A stretch of DNA of 64,000 bases from Franconibacter pulveris DSM 19144 (GCA_000621185.1 JHYZ01000017.1:1-64000); one strand, 5' to 3'; shown: positions 27,542 to 38,082, counted from the stretch's first letter. Notes: a model not told the origin generated them from the sequence alone. Made by a program: numbers and translations.

Positions 27542-28051
27542 TTACTGGTTACTACGGGTACTGCTACTAAAAATGTCAGGTGGCGTGTCGGGCCTCTGGA
27601 CCTGCGCTACTTCACGAAGCTGTCGCATACGTTGCTTATGCTTCTCGTTTAAAACCGCTTGCTGCTCGGGCGTTAACAGGCGGAACATCTGGTTTCGCAC
27701 CTTCGCCATTTCAACCTGGCGGACGACCTGTTCCTGCGCCATCTTTTCTGCCTGAGCGCGCACAGCGTTTTCATCAAAATTTTCTGCGGTCACCAGCCTG
27801 TGCATGGTGTCCATTTCACTAACATTAACAGGGGGCTGCTCGTGCCTCGCCTGCTGCATCAGGTCCCGCATTTGCTGACGCTGTTGCTCTGTCAGGTTGA
27901 TGCCGTCAAACATATGGCTCTGCACACTATTACGTTGTGAAAGCGCTTCAGCCGGATGCCAGTTATCGCCGTTTACGACTTCAGCAGCCTGGCTGGCCAA
28001 GGCACCTAACGCCAGTGTTGAGGCCATGACGGCAGTAGTAACTTTGCGCAT
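27542..28051 (-). CDS. cpxP: Periplasmic Cpx inhibitor CpxP
   Basis: A 169-residue protein (E. coli 166) with a signal peptide ([22 protein letters not shown], cleaved before AEVV). Two LTxxQ motifs, LTEQQRQQ and LTPEQQAV, mark the Spy/CpxP fold. CpxP binds the CpxA sensor domain and helps present misfolded proteins to DegP. ATG 28051 is preferred over a longer in-frame start. It is divergent from cpxRA, and the shared promoter holds a CpxR box. The CpxQ RNA lies in its 3' end. Confidence 0.95.
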   Translation of the reverse strand: MRKVTTAVMASTLALGALASQAAEVVNGDNWHPAEALSQRNSVQSHMFDGINLTEQQRQQMRDLMQQARHEQPPVNVSEMDTMHRLVTAENFDENAVRAQAEKMAQEQVVRQVEMAKVRNQMFRLLTPEQQAVLNEKHKQRMRQLREVAQVQRPDTPPDIFSSSTRSNQ

Positions 28052-28132
28052 CACTGACTCCTGAAAAACTTGTGTGCTGCGATTCCACGAAAATGAGTCT
28101 ACGATTTGGGCTGCAAACAAGCGTCAGGGGGT

Positions 28133-28147
28133 GTAAAACAACGTAAA
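28133..28147. promoter_or_regulatory. CpxR box between cpxP and cpxRA
   Basis: GTAAA-ACAAC-GTAAA is a perfect tandem CpxR motif (GTAAA-N5-GTAAA). It is 82 bases from the cpxP start and 55 from the cpxR start, placed to activate cpxP and autoregulate cpxRA. Confidence 0.88.
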
Positions 28148-28201
28148 GTCATGGATTAGCGAGCCTTGATGACGTAATTTCTGCCTCGGAGGTACTTAAC
28201 A

Positions 28202-28900
28202 ATGAATAAAATTTTGTTAGTTGATGATGACCGCGAGCTGACTTCCCTGTTAAAGGAATTGCTCGACATGGAAGGCTTTAACGTACTCGTTGCCCATGAC
28301 GGGGAGCAGGCGCTCGACCTCCTGGATGACAGCATTGACCTGCTTTTGCTTGACGTAATGATGCCGAAGAAAAATGGTATCGATACGCTTAAAGAATTGC
28401 GCCAGACTCACCAGACTCCCGTTATTATGCTCACCGCCCGAGGCAGCGAGCTGGACCGCGTGCTGGGCCTTGAACTCGGCGCCGATGACTATCTCCCTAA
28501 ACCGTTTAATGACCGCGAACTGGTCGCACGCATCCGCGCTATTTTGCGCCGCTCGCACTGGAGCGAGCAGCAGCAAAACAGCGACAGCGGCTCGCCGACG
28601 CTGGAAGTTGACGCGTTAAGCCTCAATCCTGGACGCCAGGAAGCGAGTTTCGACGGCCAGACCCTGGAGCTGACCGGCACCGAATTTACCCTGCTCTACC
28701 TGCTGGCTCAGCATTTGGGCCAGGTGGTTTCGCGCGAACATTTAAGCCAGGAAGTGCTTGGCAAGCGCCTGACGCCGTTCGACCGCGCCATTGATATGCA
28801 TATCTCCAACCTGCGCCGCAAATTGCCGGATCGCAAAGATGGTCATCCCTGGTTTAAAACCTTGCGCGGTCGCGGCTACCTGATGGTGGCGACTTCATGA
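28202..28900 (+). CDS. cpxR: Envelope-stress response regulator CpxR
   Basis: A 232-residue OmpR-family regulator, the same length as in E. coli. The receiver domain has the acidic DDD at 8-10, phospho-Asp51 in LLLLDVMMPK and Lys in LPKPF; the winged-helix output domain follows (GTEFTLLYLL, RAIDMHISNLRRK, TLRGRGYLM). It answers CpxA when inner-membrane or periplasmic proteins misfold. The GGAGG upstream is strong, and its stop overlaps the cpxA start by four bases. Confidence 0.97.
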   Translation: MNKILLVDDDRELTSLLKELLDMEGFNVLVAHDGEQALDLLDDSIDLLLLDVMMPKKNGIDTLKELRQTHQTPVIMLTARGSELDRVLGLELGADDYLPKPFNDRELVARIRAILRRSHWSEQQQNSDSGSPTLEVDALSLNPGRQEASFDGQTLELTGTEFTLLYLLAQHLGQVVSREHLSQEVLGKRLTPFDRAIDMHISNLRRKLPDRKDGHPWFKTLRGRGYLMVATS

Positions 28901-30270
28901 TAGGCAGCCTTACCGCCCGCATCTTCGCCATTTTCTGGTTAACGCTGGCGCTGGTATTGATGCTGGTATTGATGCTGCCAAAGCTGGACACCCGTCAGAT
29001 GACGGAACTGCTGGAAAGCGAACAGCGTCAGGGCGTAATGATTGAGCAGCATGTTGAAGCCGAGCTGGAAAACGACCCGCCGAACGATCTGATGTGGTGG
29101 CGCCGTCTTTTTCGCGCCATCGATAAATGGGCGCCGCCGGGGCAGCGCCTGTTGCTGGTGACCAGCGAAGGTCGCGTTATCGGCGCAGAACGCAATGAAA
29201 TGCAGATAATTCGCAACTTTATTGGTCAGTCTGATAACGCCGATCACCCGCAAAAGAAAAAATATGGCCGCGTTGAGCTGGTTGGGCCGTTTTCGGTGCG
29301 CGATGGCGAAGATAACTATCAGCTTTATCTCATTCGCCCGGCAAGCAGTTCGCAATCTGACTTTATTAATCTGCTGTTCGACAGGCCGTTGCTGCTGCTT
29401 ATCGTGACGATGCTGGTGAGCGCGCCGTTGTTGTTATGGCTCGCCTGGAGCCTGGCACGCCCGGCCCGCAAGCTTAAAAACGCAGCCGACGAAGTAGCCC
29501 GCGGCAACCTGCGGCAGCATCCGGAGCTCGAAGCAGGCCCGCAGGAATTTATCGCTGCGGGGGCCAGCTTTAACCAGATGGTCACGGCGCTGGAGCGCAT
29601 GATGACGACCCAACAGCGCCTGCTTTCCGATATCTCGCACGAACTGCGTACGCCGCTCACGCGCCTGCAGCTTGGCACCGCCCTGTTGCGCCGTCGCAGC
29701 GGCGAAAGCAAAGAGCTGGAGCGCATAGAGACCGAAGCCCAGCGGCTCGACAGCATGATTAACGATCTGCTGGTGATGTCGCGTAATCAGCAGAAGAACG
29801 CGCTGGTTAGCGAAACCATGAAGGCGAATCAGCTTTGGAATGAAGTGCTTGATAATGCGGCGTTTGAAGCTGAACAGATGGGTAAAACGTTTGAAGTGAC
29901 CTATCCGCCAGGACCCTGGCCGCTTTATGGCAACCCAAACGCGCTGGAAAGCGCGCTGGAAAATATTGTCCGCAACGCGCTGCGCTACTCGCACACCAAG
30001 ATTGCCGTGGCGTTTTCGGTAGATAAACAGGGCATCACCATTAACGTTGACGATGACGGCCCTGGCGTCAGCCCCGAAGACAGAGAGCAAATCTTTCGGC
30101 CGTTCTACCGTACCGATGAGGCGCGCGACCGTGAATCTGGCGGTACCGGGCTGGGTCTGGCGATTGTCGAAACGGCGATTCAGCAGCATCGCGGCTGGGT
30201 GAAAGCGGACGACAGCCCGCTTGGCGGCTTGCGTCTGACGCTCTGGCTGCCGCTCTACCAACGATCCTGA
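28897..30270 (+). CDS. cpxA: Envelope-stress sensor kinase CpxA
   Basis: A 457-residue sensor histidine kinase identical in length to E. coli CpxA. TM1 (about residues 8-29) and TM2 (about 164-187) flank a periplasmic sensor domain. A HAMP linker leads to [14 protein letters not shown] with His248, then NALRYS (N box), DDGPGV (G1) and [10 protein letters not shown] (G2). ATGA overlap with cpxR shows translational coupling. The next gene is trmL, not the sodA side seen in K-12. Confidence 0.97.
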   Translation: MIGSLTARIFAIFWLTLALVLMLVLMLPKLDTRQMTELLESEQRQGVMIEQHVEAELENDPPNDLMWWRRLFRAIDKWAPPGQRLLLVTSEGRVIGAERNEMQIIRNFIGQSDNADHPQKKKYGRVELVGPFSVRDGEDNYQLYLIRPASSSQSDFINLLFDRPLLLLIVTMLVSAPLLLWLAWSLARPARKLKNAADEVARGNLRQHPELEAGPQEFIAAGASFNQMVTALERMMTTQQRLLSDISHELRTPLTRLQLGTALLRRRSGESKELERIETEAQRLDSMINDLLVMSRNQQKNALVSETMKANQLWNEVLDNAAFEAEQMGKTFEVTYPPGPWPLYGNPNALESALENIVRNALRYSHTKIAVAFSVDKQGITINVDDDGPGVSPEDREQIFRPFYRTDEARDRESGGTGLGLAIVETAIQQHRGWVKADDSPLGGLRLTLWLPLYQRS

Positions 30271-30395
30271 GACGCGGCTCCCCCGCAAAGTCGGGAGGGA
30301 GCCATCAGTCTTTGCCTTTGAAGAAAGTGGTGCCGGCGCGTGTGTCTCCCATCCGCCAATTCTGTTATTCTGCGCCCCTCGTAAAGGGGAGTTGT

Positions 30396-30869
30396 ATGCT
30401 GAATATCGTCTTGTTTGAACCTGAAATCCCACCTAATACCGGCAACATTATCCGCCTGTGCGCCAATACCGGCTTTCGGTTGCATATTATTGAGCCGATG
30501 GGGTTTACCTGGGATGACAAACGCCTGCGCCGCGCCGGACTGGACTATCATGAATTTACCGCCGTCACCCGCCATCACGATTATGCCGCGTTTCTCGAAG
30601 CGGAAAAGCCGCAGCGCCTGTTTGCCTTAACAACCAAGGGCACCCCTGCGCACAGCGCGGTGAGCTATCAGGCAGGCGATTATCTGCTGTTTGGTCCGGA
30701 AACACGCGGGCTCCCCGCAACGATTCTCGATGCGCTGCCGAAAGAGCAAAAAATTCGCATTCCGATGATGCCGGACAGCCGCAGCATGAATCTGTCGAAT
30801 TCGGTTTCGGTAGTAGTCTATGAAGCGTGGCGTCAGATGGGATATCCGGGCGCGGTTTTACGCAGCTAG
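30396..30869 (+). CDS. trmL: tRNA (cytidine/uridine-2'-O-)-methyltransferase TrmL
   Basis: A 157-residue SPOUT methyltransferase, as E. coli TrmL (YibK), that methylates the wobble base of tRNA-Leu isoacceptors. [18 protein letters not shown] begins the protein; [10 protein letters not shown] and [16 protein letters not shown] form the knotted AdoMet site. ATG 30396 gives the family N-terminus, with AAGGGGA upstream. It converges with cysE. Confidence 0.95.
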   Translation: MLNIVLFEPEIPPNTGNIIRLCANTGFRLHIIEPMGFTWDDKRLRRAGLDYHEFTAVTRHHDYAAFLEAEKPQRLFALTTKGTPAHSAVSYQAGDYLLFGPETRGLPATILDALPKEQKIRIPMMPDSRSMNLSNSVSVVVYEAWRQMGYPGAVLRS

Positions 30870-30879
30870 CCGGTAAAGA

Positions 30880-30905
30880 TGAGCGCCTTTTCTTTCAGGC
30901 GCTCA
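30880..30905. terminator. Hairpin between convergent trmL and cysE
   Basis: tgagcgcc (30880-30887) pairs with ggcgctca (30898-30905) around a T-rich loop, 11 bases after trmL and 11 before the cysE stop. Neither flank has a U-tract, so efficiency is doubtful, but its position suits a shared terminator. Confidence 0.45.
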
Positions 30906-30915
30906 GAACTGAATT

Positions 30916-31737
30916 TCAAATACCGTCGCCGTATTCAAAACCGTGGTTGATGCCATTGAAATGCTGATCCATATCCATGGACGGTTTATCGCTTTCCGGT
31001 TTACCCACAATACGCGCCGGCACGCCTGCCGCCGTGGTGTGGGGTGGAACAGGTTGCAGCACGACTGAACCTGCGCCGATTTTCGCGCCGCGGCCCACCT
31101 CGATATTACCGAGAATTTTCGCGCCTGCGCCAATCATTACCCCTTCGCGGATTTTCGGATGGCGATCGCCGGTGGTTTTACCCGTACCGCCGAGCGTGAC
31201 GGACTGCAGAATGGAGACATCATCTTCCACTACCGCCGTTTCGCCGATCACAATGCCTGTCGCGTGGTCGAGCATGATGCCGCGGCCAATTTTCGCTGCG
31301 GGGTGGATATCCACCTGGAAAGAAACCGATACCTGGTTTTGCAGGAAAATCGCCAGCGCCTGGCGTCCCTGGTTCCACAACCAGTGGCCGATGCGGTAAG
31401 CCTGAAGGGCGTGAAAGCCTTTAAGATAAAGCAGCGGCGTTGAGTATTTATCTACCGCCGGATCGCGAGTGCGGACAGCCTGAATATCACAGGCGGCGGA
31501 GGCGATCATTTCCGGGTCGGCGGCATACGCTTCTTCCACCACTTCACGAATGGCGATAGCAGGCATAATGGGCGAAGCCAGTTTGTTGGCGAGCATGTAG
31601 CTCAGGGCGCTGCCGAGATTTTCATGCTTGAGCAAGGTAGCATGATAGAAACTGGCCAACATCGGCTCACAGTCAGCAAGCGCACGCGCTTCGGCTTTGA
31701 TGTTATTCCAGACCAGACCCAGTTCTTCACACGGCAT
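30916..31737 (-). CDS. cysE: Serine O-acetyltransferase CysE
   Basis: A 273-residue enzyme, the same length as in E. coli, that makes O-acetylserine from serine and acetyl-CoA for cysteine synthesis. The N-terminal helices are followed by a left-handed beta-helix of hexapeptide repeats (KIGRGIMLDHATGIVIGETA, DRHPKIREGVMIGAGAKILG). LDHATG carries the catalytic His, and the C-terminal tail with EYGDGI is the feedback and CysK-binding end. ATG 31737 (MPCEELGLVW) matches the family start. Last gene of the leftward yibN-grxC-secB-gpsA-cysE group. Confidence 0.97.
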   Translation of the reverse strand: MPCEELGLVWNNIKAEARALADCEPMLASFYHATLLKHENLGSALSYMLANKLASPIMPAIAIREVVEEAYAADPEMIASAACDIQAVRTRDPAVDKYSTPLLYLKGFHALQAYRIGHWLWNQGRQALAIFLQNQVSVSFQVDIHPAAKIGRGIMLDHATGIVIGETAVVEDDVSILQSVTLGGTGKTTGDRHPKIREGVMIGAGAKILGNIEVGRGAKIGAGSVVLQPVPPHTTAAGVPARIVGKPESDKPSMDMDQHFNGINHGFEYGDGI

Positions 31738-31810
31738 TGCTTTCTCCAGACAAACAAACGGCGGCCGGTAAGCTATGTTACCGGCGCGCTTTATAATTAC
31801 GGACGTTCCG

Positions 31811-32830
31811 TCAGTGACTGCTTCGCTCATCCTTGCGCGCACGACCCAGCAGCGTTAATGCTGCCTCGCGAGCATTTTTTCCGCAATACAATACCTGATA
31901 AATTTCCTCGGTTATTGGCATTTCGACGCCATAGCGGGCCGCCAGTTCACGCACCTCTTTGGTATTGCGATAACCTTCGACCACCTGACCGATCTGCGCC
32001 TGCGCGCCTTGCACGTCCATCCCCTGGCCGAGCATCATGCCGAAACGGCGGTTGCGTGACTGGTTGTCGGTACAGGTCAGCACCAGGTCGCCCAGACCAG
32101 CCATACCCATAAAGGTGCTCGGGTCTGCGCCTAACGCCTCGCCCAGACGGGTCATTTCCGCCAGACCGCGCGTGATAAGCGCCGTGCGCGCATTCGCCCC
32201 AAAGCCGATGCCGTCAGACATCCCGGCGCCGATAGCGATGACGTTCTTCACCGCGCCGCCCAATTGCACGCCGACAAAATCGGTGTTGATGTAAACGCGG
32301 AAGCTTTTACCGCAGTGCAGCAGCTCTTGCAGATCGTTTGCAAAAGCGTCATCGGTAGAAGCGAGAGAAATAGCGGTCGGCAACCCTGCGGCCAACTCCT
32401 TCGCAAAGGTGGGCCCGGAAATCACCGCCAGCGGAATGTCGTCGCCGAGCGCTTCGCGTGCGACATCCTGCAACAGACGCCCTGTTTCCGCTTCCAGCCC
32501 TTTAGTTGCCCATACCAGACGAGCATCCGGGCGCATCAGCGGTTTTATCTGACGCAGAACCTGATCAAAGACATGGCTTGGCACCACCACCAGAATATTG
32601 CGGCTGGCGGCCAGCGCGGCGGCCAGGTCGCTTTCAGGGTGGAGCGTATCAGGAAAAGGCACATCAGGGAGGAAAGCCGCGTTGCAGCGCTCTGCCTGCA
32701 GCGTAGCGATGTGATCCGGGTTATGGCCCCACAGAACAACGTGGTGGCCGTTCCTCGCCAGGGTGATGGCGAGAGCGGTGCCGTACGAGCCGGCACCGAT
32801 CACTGTCATTGACGCATTAATGGTGTTCAT
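31811..32830 (-). CDS. gpsA: Glycerol-3-phosphate dehydrogenase GpsA
   Basis: A 339-residue NAD(P)+ enzyme matching E. coli GpsA. It makes sn-glycerol-3-phosphate for phospholipid synthesis. The Rossmann motif [10 protein letters not shown] is at residues 12-21; [15 protein letters not shown] and [14 protein letters not shown] (with the catalytic Lys) are kept. Its ATG shares one base with the secB stop (TGATG), so the two are translationally coupled. Confidence 0.97.
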   Translation of the reverse strand: MNTINASMTVIGAGSYGTALAITLARNGHHVVLWGHNPDHIATLQAERCNAAFLPDVPFPDTLHPESDLAAALAASRNILVVVPSHVFDQVLRQIKPLMRPDARLVWATKGLEAETGRLLQDVAREALGDDIPLAVISGPTFAKELAAGLPTAISLASTDDAFANDLQELLHCGKSFRVYINTDFVGVQLGGAVKNVIAIGAGMSDGIGFGANARTALITRGLAEMTRLGEALGADPSTFMGMAGLGDLVLTCTDNQSRNRRFGMMLGQGMDVQGAQAQIGQVVEGYRNTKEVRELAARYGVEMPITEEIYQVLYCGKNAREAALTLLGRARKDERSSH

Positions 32831-33297
32831 CAGGCATCCTGATGGTCTTGCGCACCTTCGCCAGCCTGCTGCTGTAAATAATTCATGAACAGCGCATCGA
32901 AGTTAACCGGCGCGAGGTTCAGCTGCGGGAAAGTGCCGCGGGAAACGAGGTTGGTGATGCACTCGCGGGCGTACGGGAACAGGATGTTCGGGCAGTAGGC
33001 ACCGAGGCAATGCGCCATCTGCGTACCTTCAATGCCGCCTACGGAGAAGATGCCCGCCTGCTGCACTTCACACAGGAAAGCGGTTTCTTCGCCAAGCGTA
33101 GCCGTTACCGTGACGCGCAGCACCACTTCAAACACATCGTCAGCCAGCTGGCTGGAAGCGGTATCCAGATCCAGTTTGACTTCCGGCTGCCAGTCTTTCT
33201 GAAACACGTGCGGGGCATTGGGTGCTTCAAAAGAGATATCCTTGGTGTAAACACGTTGAATCTGAAAGGTCATTTCAGTGTTGTTTTGTTCTGACAT
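32830..33297 (-). CDS. secB: Protein-export chaperone SecB
   Basis: A 155-residue acidic cytosolic chaperone, the same length as in E. coli. It keeps presecretory proteins unfolded and hands them to Sec[20 protein letters not shown] near the N-terminus and the [11 protein letters not shown] region with [17 protein letters not shown] are the family signatures. It lies between grxC and gpsA. Confidence 0.97.
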   Translation of the reverse strand: MSEQNNTEMTFQIQRVYTKDISFEAPNAPHVFQKDWQPEVKLDLDTASSQLADDVFEVVLRVTVTATLGEETAFLCEVQQAGIFSVGGIEGTQMAHCLGAYCPNILFPYARECITNLVSRGTFPQLNLAPVNFDALFMNYLQQQAGEGAQDHQDA

Positions 33298-33350
33298 GAG
33301 TGAACCCTTTTACGTTATGTCCTTAAAATTGCCGTCACGGCTAAAACGCA

Positions 33351-33602
33351 TCAGCGCAGAAGCGGATCGAGTCCACCACGTGCGTCCAGTGCATACAAGT
33401 CATCGCAGCCGCCGATGTGCTGCGCGTCAATAAAAATTTGTGGCACGGTAGTGCGCCCGCTGCGCTTAATCATCTCTTCGCGCTTTGCGGCATCGCCATC
33501 AATAGGCAACTCGATAAAAGTCACTCCCTTGCTGGTCAGCAGCGCCTTTGCACGGTGGCAGTAAGGACAGGTGGCTTTGGTGTACATTTCAATGTTGGCC
33601 AT
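33351..33602 (-). CDS. grxC: Glutaredoxin 3
   Basis: An 83-residue glutaredoxin with the redox-active CPYC at residues 12-15, TVPQIFI with the cis-Pro, and GGCDDLYALD, which binds glutathione. It reduces disulfides, including those of ribonucleotide reductase, using glutathione. Spacing to yibN (18 bases) and secB (53 bases) fits one operon. Confidence 0.97.
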   Translation of the reverse strand: MANIEMYTKATCPYCHRAKALLTSKGVTFIELPIDGDAAKREEMIKRSGRTTVPQIFIDAQHIGGCDDLYALDARGGLDPLLR

Positions 33603-33620
33603 GACGTTACCTCTTGTAAG

Positions 33621-34052
33621 TTATTTACCACGCACCAGCGGCAGATTTTCGCCGCTCCAGCCCGCTACGCCCTCTTTCAGCACGTAGACCTGCTCGAAGC
33701 CTGCTTTGTTCAGCAACGAAGCGGATTCCTGGGCCGCCATTCCGCTGGCGTCAGTGACGATAATCGGTTTAGCTTTATGCTTTTCCAGTTCGCCAACGTT
33801 GCCGGCTTTAATCTCGTTCGGCAGCACATTAACGGCGCCGGAGATGTGCCCTTTGCGGAAGTCGTCGCGCTGGCGAATATCCACCACCACAGCATCTTCT
33901 TTATTGATTAAACGTGTGGCTTCACCACGGGTGATGACCTTCACTTTGGAGGTCAGCCCTTTGAAAGTGGTGTAAATCACCGCCGCCAGTAACGCAATCC
34001 ACGCGATACTAAGTATGGGGTGACGGCTAACGAATTGCATAATTTCTTGCAT
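33621..34052 (-). CDS. yibN: Membrane-anchored rhodanese-fold protein YibN
   Basis: A 143-residue protein with one N-terminal membrane segment (about residues 12-30) and a rhodanese domain ([22 protein letters not shown] ... [10 protein letters not shown]). The place of the catalytic Cys loop reads [10 protein letters not shown], and the whole protein contains no cysteine, so sulfurtransferase activity is unlikely. First gene of the leftward group ending in cysE. Divergent from gpmI, with 247 bases between. Confidence 0.92.
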   Translation of the reverse strand: MQEIMQFVSRHPILSIAWIALLAAVIYTTFKGLTSKVKVITRGEATRLINKEDAVVVDIRQRDDFRKGHISGAVNVLPNEIKAGNVGELEKHKAKPIIVTDASGMAAQESASLLNKAGFEQVYVLKEGVAGWSGENLPLVRGK

Positions 34053-34299
34053 GGGGGGTACGGACTCCCGATGTGAGTGAAAAAAAAATCAGGTGAGGAG
34101 TATACCTGCGCGTTGTGGCAATTACAGCCAGTGGAAGAGAGGTTCTGCGTTTTCTGCGGCGCGTTACGAAAAAAATGGCAAAAAGCGCCGAAAAGCGCTC
34201 GCCGACCGGCCCTTTTCTTTGATCTCCTGCGGCTATCTGGCGCGTTGCGGTGTAGTAAAGTTACGCCAATTTTTGTCTTTAGCGTATGAGGTTGTCACA

Positions 34300-35847
34300 A
34301 TGTCGGGTTCTAAAAAACCAATGGTGCTGGTGATTCTGGATGGCTACGGCTACCGTGAAGATCAGCAGGATAACGCTATTTTTAACGCCAAAACGCCGGT
34401 GATGGACGCGTTGTGGGCCACTCGCCCGCATACGCTTATCGACGCCTCCGGGCTGGAAGTGGGCTTGCCGGACCGCCAGATGGGCAACTCTGAAGTCGGT
34501 CACGTTAATCTCGGGGCGGGCCGCATCGTTTATCAGGATTTAACCCGTCTCGACGTTGAAATTAAAGAACGTACTTTCTTCAGCAACCCGGTGCTGACCG
34601 GCGCGGTGGATAAAGCTGTCGCCGCAGGCAAAGCGGTGCATATTATGGGTCTGCTCTCGGCAGGCGGCGTGCACAGCCATGAAGATCATATTATGGCGAT
34701 GGCGGAGCTTGCCGCCGCGCGCGGCGCAGAGAAAATTTTCCTGCACGCCTTCCTGGACGGACGCGATACGCCGCCGCGCAGCGCTGAATCCTCCCTGAAA
34801 GCGTTTGAAGCGAAATTCGCCTCGCTGGGCAAAGGTCGCGTAGCGACGATTATTGGTCGTTACTTTGCAATGGATCGCGATAATCGCTGGGAGCGCGTTG
34901 AGCTGGCGTATGACCTGCTGACTCAGGCGCAGGGCGAGTATCAGGCGGAAAGCGCGGTGGCGGGACTGGCGGCGGCTTACGCCCGCGACGAAAACGACGA
35001 ATTTGTTAAACCAACCGTCATCCGCAAAGCAGGCGATTGCGATTCCGCCATGGAAGATGGCGATGCGCTGATTTTCATGAACTTCCGCGCCGACCGCGCC
35101 CGCCAAATCACCCGTGCGTTTGTAAACGCTAACTTCGACGGTTTCGCCCGTAAAAAAGTGGTTAAATTCAGCGAGTTTGTCATGCTCACCGAGTACGCAG
35201 CGGATATCAAAACCGCCTGCGCCTATCCTCCCGCTTCCCTTGCCAATACCTTTGGCGAATGGATGGCTAAGCATAACAAAACGCAGTTGCGTATCTCTGA
35301 AACGGAAAAATATGCGCACGTTACCTTCTTCTTTAACGGCGGCGTGGAAGAACCGTTCCCGGGCGAAGATCGCACGCTGATTAATTCACCGAAAGTCGCC
35401 ACCTATGACCTGCAACCGGAAATGAGCTCCGCAGAGCTGACTGAAAAGCTGGTCGCGGCCATCAAGAGCGGCAACTACGACGCCATCATCTGTAACTACC
35501 CGAACGGCGACATGGTCGGGCATACCGGCGTATTCGACGCCGCCGTGCAGGCCGTAGAAGCGCTGGACCGCTGCATCGCGCAGGTGACTGACGCTGTCAG
35601 CTCCGCAGGTGGCCAGTTGCTAATTACTGCTGACCACGGCAATGCCGAGCAGATGCGCGACCCGTCTACCGGCCAGGCGCATACGGCGCACACAAACCTG
35701 CCGGTGCCGCTGATTTACGTTGGCGATAAGCACTTGAAAGCAGTGGAAGGCGGTAAGCTTTCCGATATCGCGCCGACCATGCTCGCCCTGATGGGTATGG
35801 AAATCCCGCAAGAGATGACTGGCAAGCCGCTGTTCATCGTGGAATAA
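34300..35847 (+). CDS. gpmI: Cofactor-independent phosphoglycerate mutase GpmI
   Basis: A 515-residue Mn-dependent phosphoglycerate mutase (E. coli 514) that interconverts 3- and 2-phosphoglycerate. [11 protein letters not shown] holds a metal Asp, the catalytic Ser is residue 64 in MGNSEVGH, and [27 protein letters not shown] and [11 protein letters not shown] complete the metal sites. ATG 34300 is preferred over a long upstream extension; GAGG lies upstream. It heads gpmI-envC-yibQ, with nine bases to envC. Confidence 0.96.
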   Translation: MSGSKKPMVLVILDGYGYREDQQDNAIFNAKTPVMDALWATRPHTLIDASGLEVGLPDRQMGNSEVGHVNLGAGRIVYQDLTRLDVEIKERTFFSNPVLTGAVDKAVAAGKAVHIMGLLSAGGVHSHEDHIMAMAELAAARGAEKIFLHAFLDGRDTPPRSAESSLKAFEAKFASLGKGRVATIIGRYFAMDRDNRWERVELAYDLLTQAQGEYQAESAVAGLAAAYARDENDEFVKPTVIRKAGDCDSAMEDGDALIFMNFRADRARQITRAFVNANFDGFARKKVVKFSEFVMLTEYAADIKTACAYPPASLANTFGEWMAKHNKTQLRISETEKYAHVTFFFNGGVEEPFPGEDRTLINSPKVATYDLQPEMSSAELTEKLVAAIKSGNYDAIICNYPNGDMVGHTGVFDAAVQAVEALDRCIAQVTDAVSSAGGQLLITADHGNAEQMRDPSTGQAHTAHTNLPVPLIYVGDKHLKAVEGGKLSDIAPTMLALMGMEIPQEMTGKPLFIVE

Positions 35848-35856
35848 TCCCTCCCC

Positions 35857-37140
35857 ATGAGGGGAAAGGCGATTTTTTCAATAACATGGGCCGCACAGCC
35901 GAAACGGCATTCGCTGCGGTCTCTGATCTACGCCAGCGCGCTCAGCGCTGGCGTATTGTTATGTCCGCTTTCCGCCCACGCGGATGACCGCGATCAACTT
36001 AAATCCATTCAGCAGGATATCGCCGCCAAAGAGCGCGCGGTACGCCAGCAGCAGCAGCAACGCGCTAAGCTGCTCGCCCAGTTAAAAGAGCAGGAGCAGG
36101 CGATTGCCGCCGCAGCCCGCAAACTGCGTGAAACGCAAAGCACCCTGACGCAGCTCAATCGCCAGATTGACGACATGAACGCCTCCATAGCGAAACTCGA
36201 ACAGCAAAAAGCCTCGCAGGAACGCAACCTGGCGGCCCAGCTTGACGCTTCGTTCCGTCAGGGCCAGCACAGCGGTTTACAGATGATCCTGAGCGGTGAG
36301 GAGAGCCAGCGCGGTCAGCGGCTGCAGGCCTATTTCGGCTACCTTAACGAGGCGCGTCAGGAGACTATCGCGCAGCTAAAGCAAACCCGCGAAGAGGTCG
36401 CCTCGCAAAAAGCGGAGCTGGAAGAGAAGCAGACCCAGCAGCAAACGCTGCTTTATGAGCAGCAGGCGCAGCAGGCGAAGCTTGAACAGGCGCGCAACGA
36501 GCGTAAAAAGACGCTGTCAGGGCTGGAGTCTTCTATACAGCAGGGTCAGGCGCAGCTGAGCGAATTGCGACAGAACGAATCGCGCCTGCGCGATCGCCTC
36601 GCCCGCGCTGAAGCGGCGGCCCGCGCCCGGGCAGAAAAAGAGGCGCGCGAAGCAGAACAGGTGCGAAGCCGCCAGCAAGAAGCCTCCCGTAAAGGCACGA
36701 CCTACAAGCCCTCTGAAAGCGAGCGCTCACTTATGGCGCGTACGGGCGGTCTCGGCTCCCCCAATGGCCAGGCGTTCTGGCCGGTTCGCGGTCCGTTGCT
36801 GCATCGCTATGGCGAACAGTTACAGGGTGAGCTACGGTGGAAGGGTATCGTTATTGGCGCGTCGGAAGGCACGGAAGTGAAAGCTGTGGCGGACGGGCGC
36901 GTTATCCTTGCCGACTGGCTTCAGGGCTACGGCCTGGTGGTCGTGGTGGAGCACGGCAAAGGCGATATGAGCCTTTATGGCTATAACCAGAGCGCGCTGG
37001 TGAGCGTGGGCGCCCAGGTGCGCGCCGGCCAGCCTATCGCGCTGGTCGGTAGCAGCGGCGGTCAGGGCCGACCTTCGCTCTATTTTGAAATTCGTCGCCA
37101 GGGTCAGGCAGTCAATCCACAACCGTGGTTGGGAAGATAA
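35857..37140 (+). CDS. envC: Amidase activator EnvC
   Basis: A 427-residue protein with a hydrophobic export signal (about residues 22-42, ending SAHA|DDRD), two long Gln/Glu-rich coiled coils (about 45-270), and a C-terminal LytM domain. In the LytM domain the usual metal-binding HxxxD and HxH are degenerate (GELRWKGIVIG, SLYFEI), as expected for an activator of AmiA/AmiB at the septum rather than an enzyme. The ATG at 35857 has no Shine-Dalgarno and sits in the loop of a tcccc/gggga hairpin. Confidence 0.94.
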   Translation: MRGKAIFSITWAAQPKRHSLRSLIYASALSAGVLLCPLSAHADDRDQLKSIQQDIAAKERAVRQQQQQRAKLLAQLKEQEQAIAAAARKLRETQSTLTQLNRQIDDMNASIAKLEQQKASQERNLAAQLDASFRQGQHSGLQMILSGEESQRGQRLQAYFGYLNEARQETIAQLKQTREEVASQKAELEEKQTQQQTLLYEQQAQQAKLEQARNERKKTLSGLESSIQQGQAQLSELRQNESRLRDRLARAEAAARARAEKEAREAEQVRSRQQEASRKGTTYKPSESERSLMARTGGLGSPNGQAFWPVRGPLLHRYGEQLQGELRWKGIVIGASEGTEVKAVADGRVILADWLQGYGLVVVVEHGKGDMSLYGYNQSALVSVGAQVRAGQPIALVGSSGGQGRPSLYFEIRRQGQAVNPQPWLGR

Positions 37141-37143
37141 GTT

Positions 37144-38082
37144 TTGCTTTATTTGCGTCGTCTCGTTGTTGCTTTTGCCGGTACGCTGGCGCTCGTCGCT
37201 CCGGTTTACGCCGGTAAACTCGCCCTCGTTATCGATGACTTCGGTTATCGTCCCCATAATGAAAATCAGGTTCTGGCGCTGCCGCCTGCCGTTTCCGTCG
37301 CCGTCTTACCAAACGCGCCTCACGCCCGTGAAATGGCGACCAAAGCGCATAACGACGGCCACGAAGTATTAATTCATCTGCCCATGGCGCCGCTCAGCAA
37401 GCAGCCGCTGGAAAAAGATACGCTGCGCCCCGAAATGAGCAGCGATGAGATCGACCGCATCGTCCGGGAGGCGGTAAATAAAGTGCCCTATGCGGTGGGA
37501 ATGAACAACCATATGGGCAGCGCGATGACCTCCAGCCTCTTTGGCATGCAGAAAGTGATGCAGGCGCTGGGGCGCTATAACCTTTACTTTCTCGACAGCA
37601 TGACCATTGGCAACAGCCAGTCGATGCGCGCCGCCGCAGGCACGGGCGTGAAAGTCATCAAACGCAAGGTCTTTCTCGACGATTCGCAAAACGAGGCGGA
37701 TATTCGCTTTCAGTTTAACCGGGCGATAGCCGTTGCCCGGCGCAGCGGCTCGGCCATTGCTATCGGGCATCCGCACCCGACTACCGTGCGGGTGCTGCAA
37801 CAAATGGTTTATAACCTGCCGCCGGACATCACGCTGGTGCGCCCGAGCAGCCTGCTTAATGAGCCGCAGACGGATACATCAACGCCTAATCTTACGCCCC
37901 CTGGCCAGTCCGCGCCGAGAAACCCTTTCCGCGGCGTGAAGTTATGCAAGCCTAAGCATCCGCCAGAGCCGATTTACGCCACGCGCTTCTTTAGCGTGAT
38001 TAGCGAAAGCGTCAGCCAGAGCAATGTAGTGGCTTATTTCCGACACCAGTGGCAAGGCTGGGGACAAATTAAAGCAAATTAA
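37144..38082 (+). CDS. yibQ: Divergent polysaccharide deacetylase YibQ
   Basis: A 312-residue exported protein. TTG at 37144, three bases past envC, begins MLYLRRLVVAFAGTLALVAPVYA, a good signal peptide. The mature domain is a divergent polysaccharide deacetylase 2 fold: KLALVIDDFGYR, VLIHLPMAPLSKQPLEK, GMNNHMGSAMT, and AIGHPHPTTV hold the candidate metal ligands. The substrate is unknown, though its place after envC suggests a cell-wall role. A strong terminator follows directly. Confidence 0.88.
   Translation: MLYLRRLVVAFAGTLALVAPVYAGKLALVIDDFGYRPHNENQVLALPPAVSVAVLPNAPHAREMATKAHNDGHEVLIHLPMAPLSKQPLEKDTLRPEMSSDEIDRIVREAVNKVPYAVGMNNHMGSAMTSSLFGMQKVMQALGRYNLYFLDSMTIGNSQSMRAAAGTGVKVIKRKVFLDDSQNEADIRFQFNRAIAVARRSGSAIAIGHPHPTTVRVLQQMVYNLPPDITLVRPSSLLNEPQTDTSTPNLTPPGQSAPRNPFRGVKLCKPKHPPEPIYATRFFSVISESVSQSNVVAYFRHQWQGWGQIKAN

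Noticed and set aside
36040-36670. Glutamine-rich repeats in envC as a DNA repeat or CRISPR-like array
   Set aside because: The repetition is of CAG/GAG codons in a coiled coil, without fixed repeat length or spacers.
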